NCBI GenBank assembly: GCA_022559845.1
Contig: CM040128.1
Coordinates: forward strand, 71,797,247 to 71,861,246
DNA: 64,000 nucleotides
DNA from: Amorphophallus konjac
Taxonomy: Eukaryota; Streptophyta; Magnoliopsida; Alismatales; Araceae
Direction of reading: 5' to 3'
A program made the position numbers and the translations under genes. Shown in pieces: positions 11,725 to 23,035 of the stretch. Position 1 is the first letter of the stretch. Every line of letters starts with the position of its first letter. A model generated the notes under the pieces. It did no database searches. It was given only the letters and a program-made list of their open reading frames with translations, and had not been told where the DNA came from.

Positions 11725-13796
11725 TTCTGTTCCATAGTTTACACGTCCCCAAGTTTGAGTTCTGATACACATAGAATCTTGAAAATTTGACTCAACTCAG
11801 TCAATGCTCCCCATATAGGCTTTGGCAATATGTCACGGAATGCAATGGGCAGAAGTCTCTCCATGAACACATGGCAGTCATGACTTTTCAATCCATATAT
11901 TTTTCCCTCATTGACATTCACACAATGGGCTATGTTAGACACATATCCATGAGGGAATCTTAATTGATTCAGCCACTGGCACAGTTCATTGATCTGTGTG
12001 TCTTTCAACACGTAAGCTACTTTAGGTTGCACAACTTTGCCCCGTACCGGCCGTAATTCCAACTCTGGTCGTTTGCAAAGTATCTTCAAGTCCACTCGTG
12101 CCTTGACATTATCCTTTCTTTTAGATTTCACGTTCATGATGGTGTTGAACACATTATCAAAGACATTCTTCTCAACATGCATGACGTCCAGGTTGTGCCG
12201 TATCAAAAGGGCTGACCAATAAGGTAATTCCCAGAAGATACTTTTCTTCACCCAATTGTGATCCTCTCCAAATCCACGAAGATGTCGTGTACTACCCGAC
12301 AATTGCACTATATCTGGTAAGTTTTGCACCTGTGCCGCCATTTGTCGACCAGACATCTGTTCCAAGTCTGCTTCATCCATTTCTACTGTGTTCTTAATGA
12401 ATGAGTCCTTTTGCCTTCGGAAAGGATGGTCAATTGATAGAAACCGTCGATGACAATCGAACCGGCATGATTTCTTACCATATTTCAGGACAAAGGATTT
12501 GGTATCAGCCATATAGTAAGGACATGCCAACCTCCCGTGTGTGCTCCAAGCAGATAGCATTCCATATGTAGGGAAGTTACTTATTGTCCACATCAATGCA
12601 GCCTTCATAGTGAAATTTTATTTTCTATACGCATCATAAGTAACAACTCCATCATTCCATAATCTTTTTAACTCATCAATCAGTGGCCTGAGATATATGT
12701 CCAAATTTTTTCCTGGATTTTTTAGACCTGGAATCACCAAAGTTAAGAAAAGGTTTTCTCACTTCATGCACATGCCCGGTGGAAGGTTGTACGGCGTCAT
12801 GAACACTGGTCAACATGAGTAAGACGCCACTGAACCTCCAAATGGGTTGAAGCCGTCTGTGCATAAACCTAACCTAACATTGCGTGGCTCGTGAGCAAAA
12901 GCAGTATACGTACGATTGAAATGAGCCCAGGCTTCACCATCGGTGAGATGACTAATTATATCATTTACACGACCTACTCTCTCCGTGTGCCATATCATAT
13001 GCCAAGCTGTCTTTGATGACATATACATCCGCTGCAATCTAGGCGTGAGAGGGAAGTATCATAGTGACTTGTAAGGCACATCCTTTTGCTTTGAATTGTC
13101 CCCTCTCTTAGGTTTAAATATATCATGCTGACAAATATCACATGATCTTTTATCTACATTATCTTCATAATATAGCATACAGTGATTAGGGCATGCATCT
13201 ATTTTTTGGTATTCAAGCCCTAACTCATTGACCATATTCTTTGCATGGTAAAAATTTTCAGGTAGCTTCTCATCTCGAGGCACCATACTCTTGATAAGGA
13301 GGAGCATACGGTCAAAATAACTCTCACTAAGGTGAAATTCGGATTTCAAATTCAACAACTGTGAGATAGCAGACAACCGAGTGTGATTTTCACAACCATC
13401 CCACATCGGCTCATCAGCATCCTGAAGTAACTGATAAAATCTTTCAGCCGACTTGTTTGGTGGTTCTTCGTTGTACACGTGTTCCCCTTGTATATTAAAG
13501 TTAGGGCCAGCAGCGTCGAGTACCATGTCTGCATAGGTACTTGCGCTTGCAACATTGCTAGGCTCATATGACCAGAACTCCTCACCATGACAGACCCAAT
13601 TCATATAACCTTTCGTGAACCCTTTCCTATATAAATGAGCTTGCACATCCCATAGCGAATGAAATCTCTTATTTTTACAACATAAACAAGGACATCGAAT
13701 GTTACCACACTGGTTTACTGCTGTTGGATGTCCCAATACAAACTGAATAAAACTATCAACTCCATCCTTAAACTTCTCTGACACCACTCCCATCAA
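11725..13796 (-). pseudogene. CACTA (En/Spm) TNP2-type transposase, truncated and mutated
   Basis: Read on minus from 13796. The N-terminus is a transposase-associated zinc-rich region (CPCLCCKNKRF, then WVCHGEEFW). Next come ACPNHCMLYYEDN and CDICQHDIF, then TNP2-type sequence (NVRLGLCTDGFNPFG; WTISNFPTYGMLSAW; LDVMHVEKNVFDN) typical of CACTA transposases. All parts are in one frame. It is interrupted by a TGA near 13059 and by several stops between 12810 and 12609. The C-terminal end is cut by the copia insertion; the rest would lie left of the window. No CACTA terminal repeat was found to the right. Confidence 0.88.
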
Positions 13797-14677
13797 CTAC
13801 TCTGCAATTCATCCATGAACGATCAATTCTAACCATATTTACCTAACATATTAAAAAATTCATATCAATATGTCTTATCACTACATCTAAGAAAATATCG
13901 TGCACATCTCCCCTAAATATTGACTATTTTCCACACTTGTACATCTTGCTTGGTCACATATACATCCATATCCACATCCACTTTCACTTCCATATTCACA
14001 CACCGTGGTTGACATCGACATCATCTTCTGGAAAAAATCATTAACATACTTGCATTCACATACACATTTTCTTACATATCGGCATCCACACCTGTCTACC
14101 AATGGAGTACAGCAGGTGATAAGGAGAAAATGATCGTCTTGTAGATCAGGCATGCAGGTTAAAATTCTCAATGGAGTAGTTGGTTTACTTAAAAGTAATC
14201 TCTATGCAACTCTTAAGTACATATTACTTGGGGGATAATATGTACTCAAGAAGGGGGGCCAACGGGAGAGGGAGAGAGGGGAATACCTGCGGTGGAGGGT
14301 GTCCTCCAGAAAGAATTTGACCGCCGCCACTGCCAGAGCTCACCTCCGCCCGCCGTTGCCACTCCGCCGCCCCCGGGTAAGAGATTGAGAGGCGGGTGCG
14401 ATCGTGAGAGAGGAAAGGGATGCAGTTGTTGAAGTAGGAGGAAGGACTAAGGAGGTCAGGAGAGGGGTCGTCTTCCTGTTCTTGTCTCTTTTTAGTTGGC
14501 GCCATATTTTCATTTGGCGCCATGTTTTCATTCATTCATTCGTGATTTTTTGTCATTCATTCATTTCTTCCTATAAAAGGATAAAATCTCCTTCAGTAAA
14601 AAATATCATTAGATCAATAAAATTATTATTTAATATTTTGAGATATGTAATTTAGAAATTTTTAAATTTTTTTATGA
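13797..14677. other. Upstream flank of the CACTA transposase, no clear gene
   Basis: No recognisable protein. An open minus frame at 14224-14535 is Pro/Ser-rich, overlaps GC-rich sequence and matches no family I know; it may be 5' leader of the CACTA element. Around 14500-14530 the phrase TTGGCGCCAT occurs twice. No TTGTAGTG terminus is seen, so the CACTA end is unresolved. Confidence 0.4.
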
Positions 14678-16756
14678 CCGATAAGTCGATTCCTATAAAA
14701 AGAAGAGAGAGCGTGTTGAAAAGCGTAGCTACCTTGAAAGCAGGGTTTGTGGTCTCGACCGACCCGCCCGTCCTGGTCACGGCCCGGGACGGGTCGGGTC
14801 GGTGCATATTCACTCCGTGTCGGTCCATCTCGTCAAATGTTAAAATAAAAAAAGACTCTTTATAAATATAATATATATAAAATAATACAACAAAGTAAAA
14901 AAAATACTCTTTATATATATAATAAAATATTAAAATAATGAAGCGTCCCGGTCACGACTCACCACCCGGACGTCCCACCCACCACTTGGGTGGGGTGGGG
15001 ACGTGCGGGTCGAGGCATCCTAGAGCGGGATGTCAAACCCTGCTTGACCGATAAGTCGATTCCTATAAAAGGAAGAGACAGCGTGCTGAAAAGTCTAGCT
15101 ACCTTGAAAGGCTCACATCAGGGTGCGAAAAGGTACTCAGAGGCGTATCGGTCACATGTTGACCATTTCCTTATTGTTCCATGCCCCTGTCAAACTCATG
15201 CGTTTTGAATTTACCGTCACGTCTATAATGAATTTTCGGGAGCTAGGGCTCCTCGCGGGGAATGCCACGTGGAAGCACTCAGGTGCCATAATCAAATATC
15301 ATTGTATCTTTTATCGGTTTTACTCACGATAAGGCGTGCCAATCACTTGTGTGTGATAATGTGTTCAGGTTCCAAGACTTGAATGGTCTGGACTAACCAA
15401 AGGTGCGACCCTTCTGATCTCTAAGCAGACGATGGTAGGCATCGGGTCGGGACTGGCGACCCGCCGTGCCATAAAGGTCGATCACGGTGATAAGAGGGGA
15501 AAACGTTTGATTAATCGCCAAGCAATGGGGCTGCATGGCCGATAAGTCGATTCCTATAAAAGGAAGAGACATCGTGTTGAAAAGCCTAGCTATCTTGAAA
15601 GGCCCACATCGGGGTGCGAAAAGGTACTCAGAGGCGTATCGGTCACATGTTGACCATTTCCTTATTATTCCGTGTCCTCGCCAAACTCATGTGTTTTGAA
15701 TTTACTGTCACGTCTATAATGAATTTTCGGGAGCTAGGGCTCCTCGCAGGGAATGCCACGTGGAAGCACTCAGGTGCCATAATCAAATATCATTGTATCT
15801 TTTATCGGTTTTACTCACGATAGGGCGTGCCAATCACTTGTGTGTGACAATGTGTTAAGGCTCCAAGACTGGAATGGTCTGGACTAACTGAAGGTGCGCT
15901 CCTTCTGATCACTAAGTAGACGATGGTGGGCATAGGGTCGGGACTGGTGACCCGCCGTGCCATAAAGGTCGATCACGGTGATAAGAGGGGAAAACTTTTG
16001 ATTAATCACCAAGCAATGGGGCTGCATGGCCGATAAGTCAATTCCTATAAAAGGAAGAGATAGCGTGTTGAAAAGCCTAGCTACCTTGAAAGGCCCACAT
16101 CGGGGTATGAAAAGGTACTCAGAGGCGTATCGGTCACATGTTGACCATTTCCTTATTGTTCCGTGCCCCCGCCAAACTCATGTGTTTTGAATTTACCGTC
16201 ACGTCTATAATGAATTTTTGGGAGCTAGGGCTCCTCGCGGGGAATGCCACGTGGAAGCACTCAGGTGCCATAATCAAATATCATTGTATCTTTTATCGGT
16301 TTTACTTACGATAGGGCGTGCCAATCACTTGTGTGTGACAATGTGTTCAGGTTCCAAGACTGGAATGGTCTGGACTAACCGAAGGTGCGCTCCTTCTGAT
16401 CACTAAGCAGATGATGGTGGGCATCGGGTCGGGACTGGCGACCCGCCGTGCCATAAAGGTCGATCATGGCGATAAGAGGGGAAAATGTTTGATTAATCGC
16501 CAAGCAATGGGGCTGCATGGCCGATAAGTCGATTCCTATAAAAGGAAGAGACAGCGTGTTGAAAAGCCTAGCTACCTTGAAAGGCCCACATCGGGGTATG
16601 AAAAGGTACTCAGAGGCGTATCGGTCACATGTTGACCATTTCCTTATTGTTCCGTGCCCCCGTCAAACTCATGTTTTTTGAATTTACCGTCACGTCTATA
16701 ATGAATTTTCGGGAGCTAGGGCTCCTCGCGGGGAATGCCACGTGGAAGCACTCAGG
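14678..16756 (+). repeat. 491-bp tandem repeat array
   Basis: Units starting CCGATAAGTCGATTCC lie at 15048, 15539, 16030 and 16521, exactly 491 bp apart. The last stops at about 16756. A 63-bp fragment of one more unit lies at 14678-14740. Units differ by scattered substitutions with almost no indels. Short open frames repeat with the unit (15123, 15614) but carry no known domain. Each unit holds GTCGGGACTGGCGACC, also present in variant form near 28362. Satellites born from retrotransposon UTRs are known in plants; that origin is an inference here. Confidence 0.92.
14741..15042. mobile_element. Small hAT-like (MITE-type) insertion
   Basis: A 302-bp stretch breaks the first repeat unit and is bounded by inverted ends CAGGGTTTG and CAAACCCTG. 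GC-rich GACCCG-type sequence follows at each end with an AT-rich middle, a common plan for small hAT derivatives. The flanks are CTTGAAAG on the left and CTTGACCG on the right, matching at five of eight bases. The target duplication is therefore imperfect, or one flank was altered by recombination in the array. No coding capacity. Confidence 0.6.
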
Positions 16757-17634
16757 AATATAATCAACGTCGCCCTTGAGTCACATGCACATCATTCGGG
16801 GCAGGTGTGGTCGTCCCTGTTGGGCCAGTCATCCCGACCACGGCTCGAGACTGGATTGGACATTGCGTACCGATACGGAAAACTATAATATATATTTATA
16901 TAATGGAATAAACAAATTGAAATGACATGTTGTATCATTTGGTTTATTGTTCTGCCATTTGAATGGGTTTCTCCGGGTTCGAATCTTAGCTTCAGCTTAA
17001 GGTTTCCTTAAGTTTTTTTAATATAACTTATTTAAAAATGTAAATGAAAACACGGTAGAATGTTATTTCGAACCCGACACCTTACGATTAACAGCGATAC
17101 ACTTAAGGAAGTTATTTGTTACTCCAGTTGAGCATTTATCACCCACACTCACCTAATTGTCACCACTAAAGTCCACAAGACGTCGCCCTTACTCTTACAC
17201 TACCTTGAAAGTCGCACGTCAGCCTTGTCTCTATTGAGCCCTATTTGTCATCGTTAGCAGGGTATTTTTCACCCTTGCTAATGCATTTGTCACCCGTGTA
17301 GACACATTTGTCACCCTTAAGCTCCAATTTGTCCACATGGAAAACGGGACATGTCGGCCACGCGTGGGTGTTGTTCATGTATTGCCGCAGATCCAACGCC
17401 GCAGGCCACATCAACAGAAATGATGATGCCGAACTAGATCCTTGAAATTAAAAATACCCAATTACTTATTTACCCTTCCCGCCATGTCTTGGCTCTTGCG
17501 CAACCTACCACAAGCCGGTTCGTCTCTCCATCGTTCTCAGTATCTCGTCTTCCTCGCGGTGCCATTTGCGACCTCTCCGTCATTTGCTATTTGAGCACTC
17601 CTGAATTGCGAGCTCTCTTTCATCACTGACAGCC
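16757..17634 (+). other. 5' flank of the ULP1-like gene
   Basis: No protein-coding signal. It starts where the 491-bp array breaks off. From about 17120 to 17340 it holds a cluster of TATTTGTCACCCTTA-like words (separate entry). No convincing TATA box was found just upstream of the first exon, where sequence from 17480 on is CT-rich. The left terminus of the element that carries this gene was not recognised. Confidence 0.5.
17120..17340 (+). repeat. TATTTGTCACCCTTA word array, left flank of the ULP1 gene
   Basis: Seven or so variants, all in the same direction: CATTTATCACCCACA, AATTGTCACCACTAA, TATTTGTCATCGTTA, TATTTTTCACCCTTG, CATTTGTCACCCGTG, CATTTGTCACCCTTA and AATTTGTCCACAT. The same word recurs in intron 1 and across the right flank to 63545, but I did not see it inside the LTR elements. 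Confidence 0.8.
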
Positions 17635-17795
17635 ATGGAGCCGAAGGAGACATCCATGCAACGCTCCGTCCGCCGTAAACTGGATGTCCCACCTGCATCT
17701 CAGGAAATTGTACCGGGTCCTACGGCCGAAGAAGAAACGTTTCACATACCTAGGGTTTCTAAGGCCTCCACTTCAGGACGACAAGTTAAAGGTAG
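17635..17795 (+). pseudogene. First exon of the ULP1-like gene
   Basis: An ATG at 17635 in good context (GCCATGG) opens a 53-residue acidic/basic leader (MEPKETSMQRSVRRKLD and on). It ends at a plausible donor, AAAG/GTAGTG, near 17795. The frame would run on into unlikely Leu/Tyr-rich sequence made of the TTTGTCACC words, which supports the splice. Confidence 0.55.
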
Positions 17796-17804
17796 TGTGG
17801 TTCC

Positions 17805-17985
17805 TTATCTCCCTTACATAGCTATTTGCCCCCCTTATCGACCTATTTATTTGTCACGCTTATATCTACCTATTTGTGTCAGATTTAGACCTACCTGTCT
17901 CTGAATTTCATACATTTGTCACCCTCAAGCACCTATTTGCCACACCTAAACTCCCTTGTCTATACATTTGTCACCCTTGTCTTAC
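17805..17985 (+). repeat. TATTTGTCACCCTTA word array in intron 1
   Basis: Six to seven variants, such as TATTTGTCACGCTTA, CATTTGTCACCCTCA, TATTTGCCACACCTA and CATTTGTCACCCTTG, all in the same direction. They lie between the first exon and the acceptor near 18057. The array is therefore inside the transcribed region as well as outside it. Confidence 0.75.
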
Positions 17986-18057
17986 TCTTAATATTTTTTG
18001 TATTTCTTGATCAGTCAATTAACTGAATTTCTTATTTACACATTTTTTTGAATCAAG

Positions 18058-18386
18058 TGAACACAAGGGTCATCTCCGACCGGTGTTCTATGGACATTTA
18101 CATGAAAGACAAGGATCAGATGACATTTCAGGAATGCCACAAGTCATTGATGAGGACCACACCATTTGGTCCATATGTTGACAATGCTTCTCCCGTCACC
18201 TTCACCATGACACTATTGGAGGAGATTATTTGCGCCCATAGTGGAGAAAATTACTTCCGTATGGGTAGTAAGGAGGTCGCATTCAGTGTGGAAGATGTGT
18301 GCATAATTTTAGGATTACCTTGCTCCGGTCAGCCGGTTCAACATTATGGATCCACGAAACAGAAGTCAAAGTTGCAGCATCGATTT
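18058..18386 (+). pseudogene. ULP1-like gene, N-terminal domain exon, part before the insertion
   Basis: It encodes a segment with VISDRCSMDIYMKD, TPFGPYVDNASPVTFTM and FSVEDVCIILGLPCSGQPV. The last phrase is the hallmark of DUF1985/plant mobile domain proteins (xVEDVxxxLGLPxxG). The frame ends in GATTT at 18382-18386, one copy of the target duplication of the first chromovirus, and resumes in phase at 43637. Confidence 0.7.
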
Positions 18387-18710
18387 TGTAACACCCGAGG
18401 ATTTTCTAAGAATTTTTTGGATTAAAAATATAATTATTAAGCATTTAAATGGGATATTGATTGAATTATGGTTAATTAAAATCTAATTATTATGGCCTTA
18501 TACTACTCCAAGAAGATTAGGCCCATATAATAAACCCAATTGGCCCAAAAAGACTGTTTTGGACCTTAGCCCATATTCTAGAAGCTTAAAAATAGTGTAA
18601 TCATGGAATTAAGGGGATAATTACTCCTTGGTAGATAAATAAACAGATAATAATGGGGATAATATCAAAAGAGTTTGAAACTGTTCAAATTCGGCGCCTA
18701 ATATGGAAAA

Positions 18711-20517
18711 CGGTCTATCGTGAGACCGCATAGCCAAGGAAAATGGTCTAGACCTAGACCGCTAAGCTCTGCAGATTCCGTGAGTAGAAGAAAACGTGAA
18801 AAGCTTGGAACTTTGGCATCCAAATCACCTAGGATCAATTTTACCTGCTAATTAGATAAGTCTAGAAAGCTAGAGGATCGAATTGAAAACCTAATTGAGA
18901 CTCTAAGTTCCTTCTAATCCTCAAAACCCTAGCTAAACCTATAAATAGACCACAGAACCAACGTGTGCGACCCTTACTTTTGGCTCGCGTGAAACTAAGG
19001 TAAAGAGGAAGAATCTGAGGTAAGTTTCATGTAGGAAGTTGTTCGTTTAGTTAGATCTAACTTTCCTCACAATTTCGTTCTAGGAGATCAAGCCTATAGG
19101 GAGATAGAAGCCTACAAAGATGCTGGTTCGGTGGAAATAATTCAGGAAACTATGCGACCGACCCAAAAAGATCAGAAAAATAGAAGCCCTAAACGAGGTA
19201 ATTAGATAGAGGTTCTTTAGAATAATTTGTTCCTGTTAGTACCCTCTTCTTACCCTCAAAATGTCACGTCTTTAGGACAAGAGAATCAGGAGATACAAGG
19301 GCGTGAAGTTGCTGGTTTGGTTCAGGATGAGCAGAGAACTAGGGTTAACTTCCAGCCTTAAATTCGAAACCTAAAGCCCAAGACATAGGTAGGTTATCTT
19401 ATGAAAGGCTTAAACTTTATGTCAGGAATAAAAGTCATCTGGTTTCAATTGATTTCATGCATTGTACACGGAGAATTTTATGATTTATTTGGGATTACGC
19501 ATCTAGTATACTCCTCATGCATAATTCTTAGCCCCAATTGAAGTCAAAAGGAAAATTTCCTTGTTTACTACACAAACCCACACATATTGTTGGCCTATAC
19601 TTGTTCTATCATGCTATAAAAGTTTATTTATGTTGATTTCCAGGCATGATATGTCTTAGATGGATATTTTTATTGATATTTCTGTAATACAGGAGGAAAC
19701 GGTCTTCCGATAGACCGCCAGAAGCCCTAACGGTTGTACGATAGACCGTTTGGCCCATTGAAACGATCCTCCACTAGATCGTTTGAGTTTCTAATTTCTG
19801 TAATATTGTTAACCCGAAACATATTTCAGGTTTGCCCAAATTAATGTATGTTAAGCCTAGTTAAGTAGGTTTTATTCTTGTTTTAAGTGCTATTTTCATA
19901 TACTTAGTTATGTTAACAAAACGTTCTAGTAGATTTCATGATTCCTTATGCACTTAGAATCATTTTTACACTTATGTTATTTTCATGACCAAATCATATA
20001 TATTTTTAAATTAACTTGAATTTATACGATTCATGGACTAGTCATGATTTGATCGTTGTTTTATCATGATCTCTCTTCTAGAGTCATTTTCTTAAGTATA
20101 TGGCACATATCCTGGTATGTTGTCATTAGTTACACTTTTGCACATTAAGTACACAATCTTGGACTTGATAACTTCTCCATTGGATATTCCTTCCAACAGA
20201 CTAGGAAATCTTATTTCAAGGCCTCCGTAAGACTCCGCGAGCCCGAGATTCCAACTAGGACGTCGAGCTGGTTGTACCATTAAAACCCCATTTGTCTAGA
20301 GAGCACTTTTACCAGTGTTTTATATTCTGGACCTTAGCGGCTCTTTGGACGACCGTCTGATCCTGTAAGCGGCCCTTCACTAGACCGCTAAAGGATATTA
20401 AACGGCCATCCGCTAGACTTTAAATCTCCAGATGGTTTTACTGCGTCGATGTCTTTACTTCATGAAACGGTCTTGTACTAGACCGCTTGGCTCAAGAAAT
20501 GGTCCAGTAATAGACCG
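18711..20517 (+). repeat. Ten 18-bp inverted-repeat modules, chromovirus 1 LTR (CGGTC-N8-GACCG)
   Basis: Modules at 18711, 18744, 19700, 19731, 19764, 20338, 20370, 20403, 20468 and 20500 each span exactly 18 bp: a five-base left arm near CGGTC, eight variable bases, and a right arm near GACCG. They fall in three clusters. The first two lie about 200 bp before the TATA box, the rest downstream. The 3' LTR repeats them between 40657 and 42465. The module at 19764 has CGATC and GATCG, changed in both arms; its 3' LTR partner at 41711 has CGGTC and GACCG. Confidence 0.85.
18940..18948 (+). promoter_or_regulatory. TATA box, chromovirus 1 5' LTR
   Basis: TATAAATAG after AGCTAAACC is conserved at 40886-40894, and in reverse complement at 50307-50315 and 58190-58198 in the second chromovirus. 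Conservation across two diverged LTRs makes a promoter role likely. Confidence 0.65.
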
Positions 20518-21676
20518 CTTGGTTCCTGATTGTGTTTAACCCGAGGTTTGACCTTTGGGGTTGATTTTCTTGAGTTCTTAGATGATCTTAGGATTATTTG
20601 GAGCCTAAATTATGTTTAACCAAGTTAAACTTGAAATTATGAAACCTAAAGAATGTACCGTTATACTGCCAAATTCTTTTCGTAGCATAACCTTGTTATT
20701 AATGCGTTTCTTGAATTCTCATGATCAAATATTGGTATGTTCTATATCTTGGTTACCTTATCATGGAATTATTGTTGAACTTGTACAATATTGGTCACAT
20801 TATTGTTATAATCGTGGAAGTAGATTGATTTATGCTTGAAGATGCAGTTCGAGCACTGATTGTGTTCAAGGGCTCTATGCTAGTCCTCTCGGCTGATTGT
20901 CAGAAACATACTGTTAACCATGGGGTATGATGCTACTGGCGTCGCATTGCGCTGGGAGTACTTTCTTCATAAATAAGTGAAAATTCACAAGACATGGATA
21001 AAAGATCCACGTAAATTCACGAAGTACTTGCTATTAAGCGAAAAATACTTTCTTGCTTGTTACATGACTTTCTAGTGCATAGCCTTCATGGTTATGAAAA
21101 GTACATTCTTGTTCCTGGAAAGGCCAGATTTACATTCTTGTTATATACTTGATCAATCATATCCTCATATCTCAGACTTGGTCATAACTTGTTACTTTGG
21201 CTTTATTCCCATGCTTTGTCGTATCTGCATGATTTATCTTGTTTCTCTAGAGCTACAATGCTAATCACTTAAAATTGCCTTCATGTTAATACGAAGATAC
21301 CTACTGGGCAAGTGTGATCATAACCTACTTTCTCAATATTTCAGGAAGTACAGATGAATCAGATTCGGAGTATACAAGTAACGAGTCTGAGAGTGATTGA
21401 AGGACGTATAAATGAGAGAAGCCTTAGTTATCAAATATCTAGTCGAGTCTTATTGTAATTTTCTATTTTCTTGAGTCGATAATGTAAGAGTATTAAGAGT
21501 CAAGGATCTTGTGTACTTTGATATTATTATTATTGTGGAATAAAGTGAAGTTTGGAAAAAAAATTATTTATGCAATTACTTTATGTGATTATCTTGCGCT
21601 CTGATTATATTGCTTGCTCGAGACATACTAGCCGACTGTTTACGTTCTCGATTATTTCCGCTGCATAATCTCGGGG

Positions 21677-22250
21677 TCTGGGCCACTGGTTATTCATTGA
21701 TAGGGGACTAGTGTCAAAGCAAGGATCTTTTTGTTCATGGCTTCAGACGGAAGGTCTGGGCCACTGGTTTGTTCATCGATGCCGACAGGGAGTCGGGGAC
21801 CGACGTGGTTTGTTCATTGACACGGGGTTAGTGCCAAAGCAAGGGTCTTTTTATTCATGGCTTCAGATGGAAGGTCTGTGCCACTGATTTGTTCATCGGT
21901 GTCGACAGAGAGTCGGAGACCGACGTGGTTTGTTCATTGACACGGGGCTAGTGCCAAAGCAAGGGTCTTTTTGTTCATGGCTTCAAACGGAGGGTCTGGG
22001 CCACTGGTTTGTTCATCGGTACCGACAGGGAGTCAGAGACCGATGTGGTTTGTTCATTGACATGGGGTTAGTGCCAAAGTAAGGGTCTTTTTGTTCATGG
22101 CTTCAGATGGAAGGTCTGGGCCACTTGTTTGTTCATCGATGCCGACAGGGAGTCGGAGACCGACGTGGTTTATTCATTGACACGGGGTTAGTGCCAAAGC
22201 AAGGGTCTTTTTGTTCATGGCTTCAAACGGAAGGTCTGGGCCACTACTTT
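21677..22250 (+). repeat. 120-bp tandem repeat, about 4.7 copies
   Basis: The phrase GGTCTGGGCCACT recurs at 21752, 21872 (one substitution), 21992, 22112 and 22232, exactly 120 bp apart. The unit holds GACAGGGAGTCGGRGACCGA and GCAAGGGTCTTTTTGTTCAT. It begins at the broken end of the LTR. No stable protein is encoded. Units of this kind occur in the UTRs of large plant gypsy elements; the family here is not identified. Confidence 0.92.
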
Positions 22251-22330
22251 TATGCGTTGGTGGGACTGAAAATATTTTGATCTCCGGCAGGACTTGACGA
22301 GCCGACATCCCTCGGAGGCTTCGATGGTGA

Positions 22331-23035
22331 TTTTTTCTTCTCTTTTTTTTTCTTTTTTTTCCTTCCCTTTTTCTTCTTCTCTTCCTCTTTTTTTTTCTTT
22401 TTTTCTTTTTTTTTCTTCTCTTCTTTTTTGAAAAACTTTGGATAGCTGTCGGCGTGGATGCCGATATTGAGATAGCTGTCGGCTTGGCGCCAATATTGAG
22501 ATAGCTATTGGCTTGGATGCCGATATTGAGATATATTTTATTATCATCGTTTCATTTGTTTTATTCATTTATTCTGGTTCGTTGTTTGTTTATTTTTTTT
22601 GTTTGTTGTTTGTTTGTTCTTTTTGTTTGTTTCTTTTTGTTTATTTGTTTATTTGTTCTTTTCCCCTTCTTTGTTTCTTTTTGTTTATTGTTTGTTTGTT
22701 TCTTTTTGTTTGTTCTTTCTTTTTTTGTTTGTGGTTTATTGTTTGTTTGTTTATTTATTTGTTCTTTTCTTTTTTTGTTTGTTTCTTTTATTTTTTTGTT
22801 GTTTGTTTCTTTTTGTTTGTGGTTTATTGTTTATTTGTTTATTTGTTTCTGTTTGTTTACTTTTTTTGTTTGTTCTTTTTGCTGTTTATTTTTTGTTTGT
22901 TTGTTCTTTTGTTTATTTGTTATTTGTTTGTTTGTTTGTTTATTCGTTTGTTTGTTTGTTCTTTTTGCTGTTTATTTTTTGTTTGTTTGTTCTTTTTTTG
23001 TTTGTTTGTTTGTTCTTCTTCTTATTTTTTTTTTA
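22331..23035. repeat. Low-complexity block: pyrimidine tract, 30-bp triplet repeat, TTTG-rich tract
   Basis: 22331-22430 is nearly pure C/T on plus. 22441-22530 holds three copies of a 29-30-bp unit, GATAGCTGTCGGCKTGG followed by CGATATTGA. 22555-23035 is built of TTTGTTTGTTC-like words. Long hydrophobic open frames across the last part are artefacts of composition. A second, shorter T-rich tract is at 23970-24115. Confidence 0.9.

Larger units (their letters stand above)
18387..21676 (+). repeat. 5' LTR of chromovirus 1, lacking its last 7 bp
   Basis: Matches 40333-43624 with scattered substitutions and few indels. It breaks off after CATAATCTCGGGG, where the 3' LTR goes on CGTGACA. Here the sequence passes into GTCTGGGCCACTGG, part of a 120-bp tandem repeat, so the junction shares only two or three bases with both parents. 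It contains ten inverted-repeat modules and a TATA box. Confidence 0.92.

Noticed and set aside
14224..14535. Minus-strand 103-codon Pro/Ser-rich frame.
   Set aside because: A second overlapping minus frame is also open, composition is GC-skewed, and no family is recognised; kept only as a possible CACTA leader.
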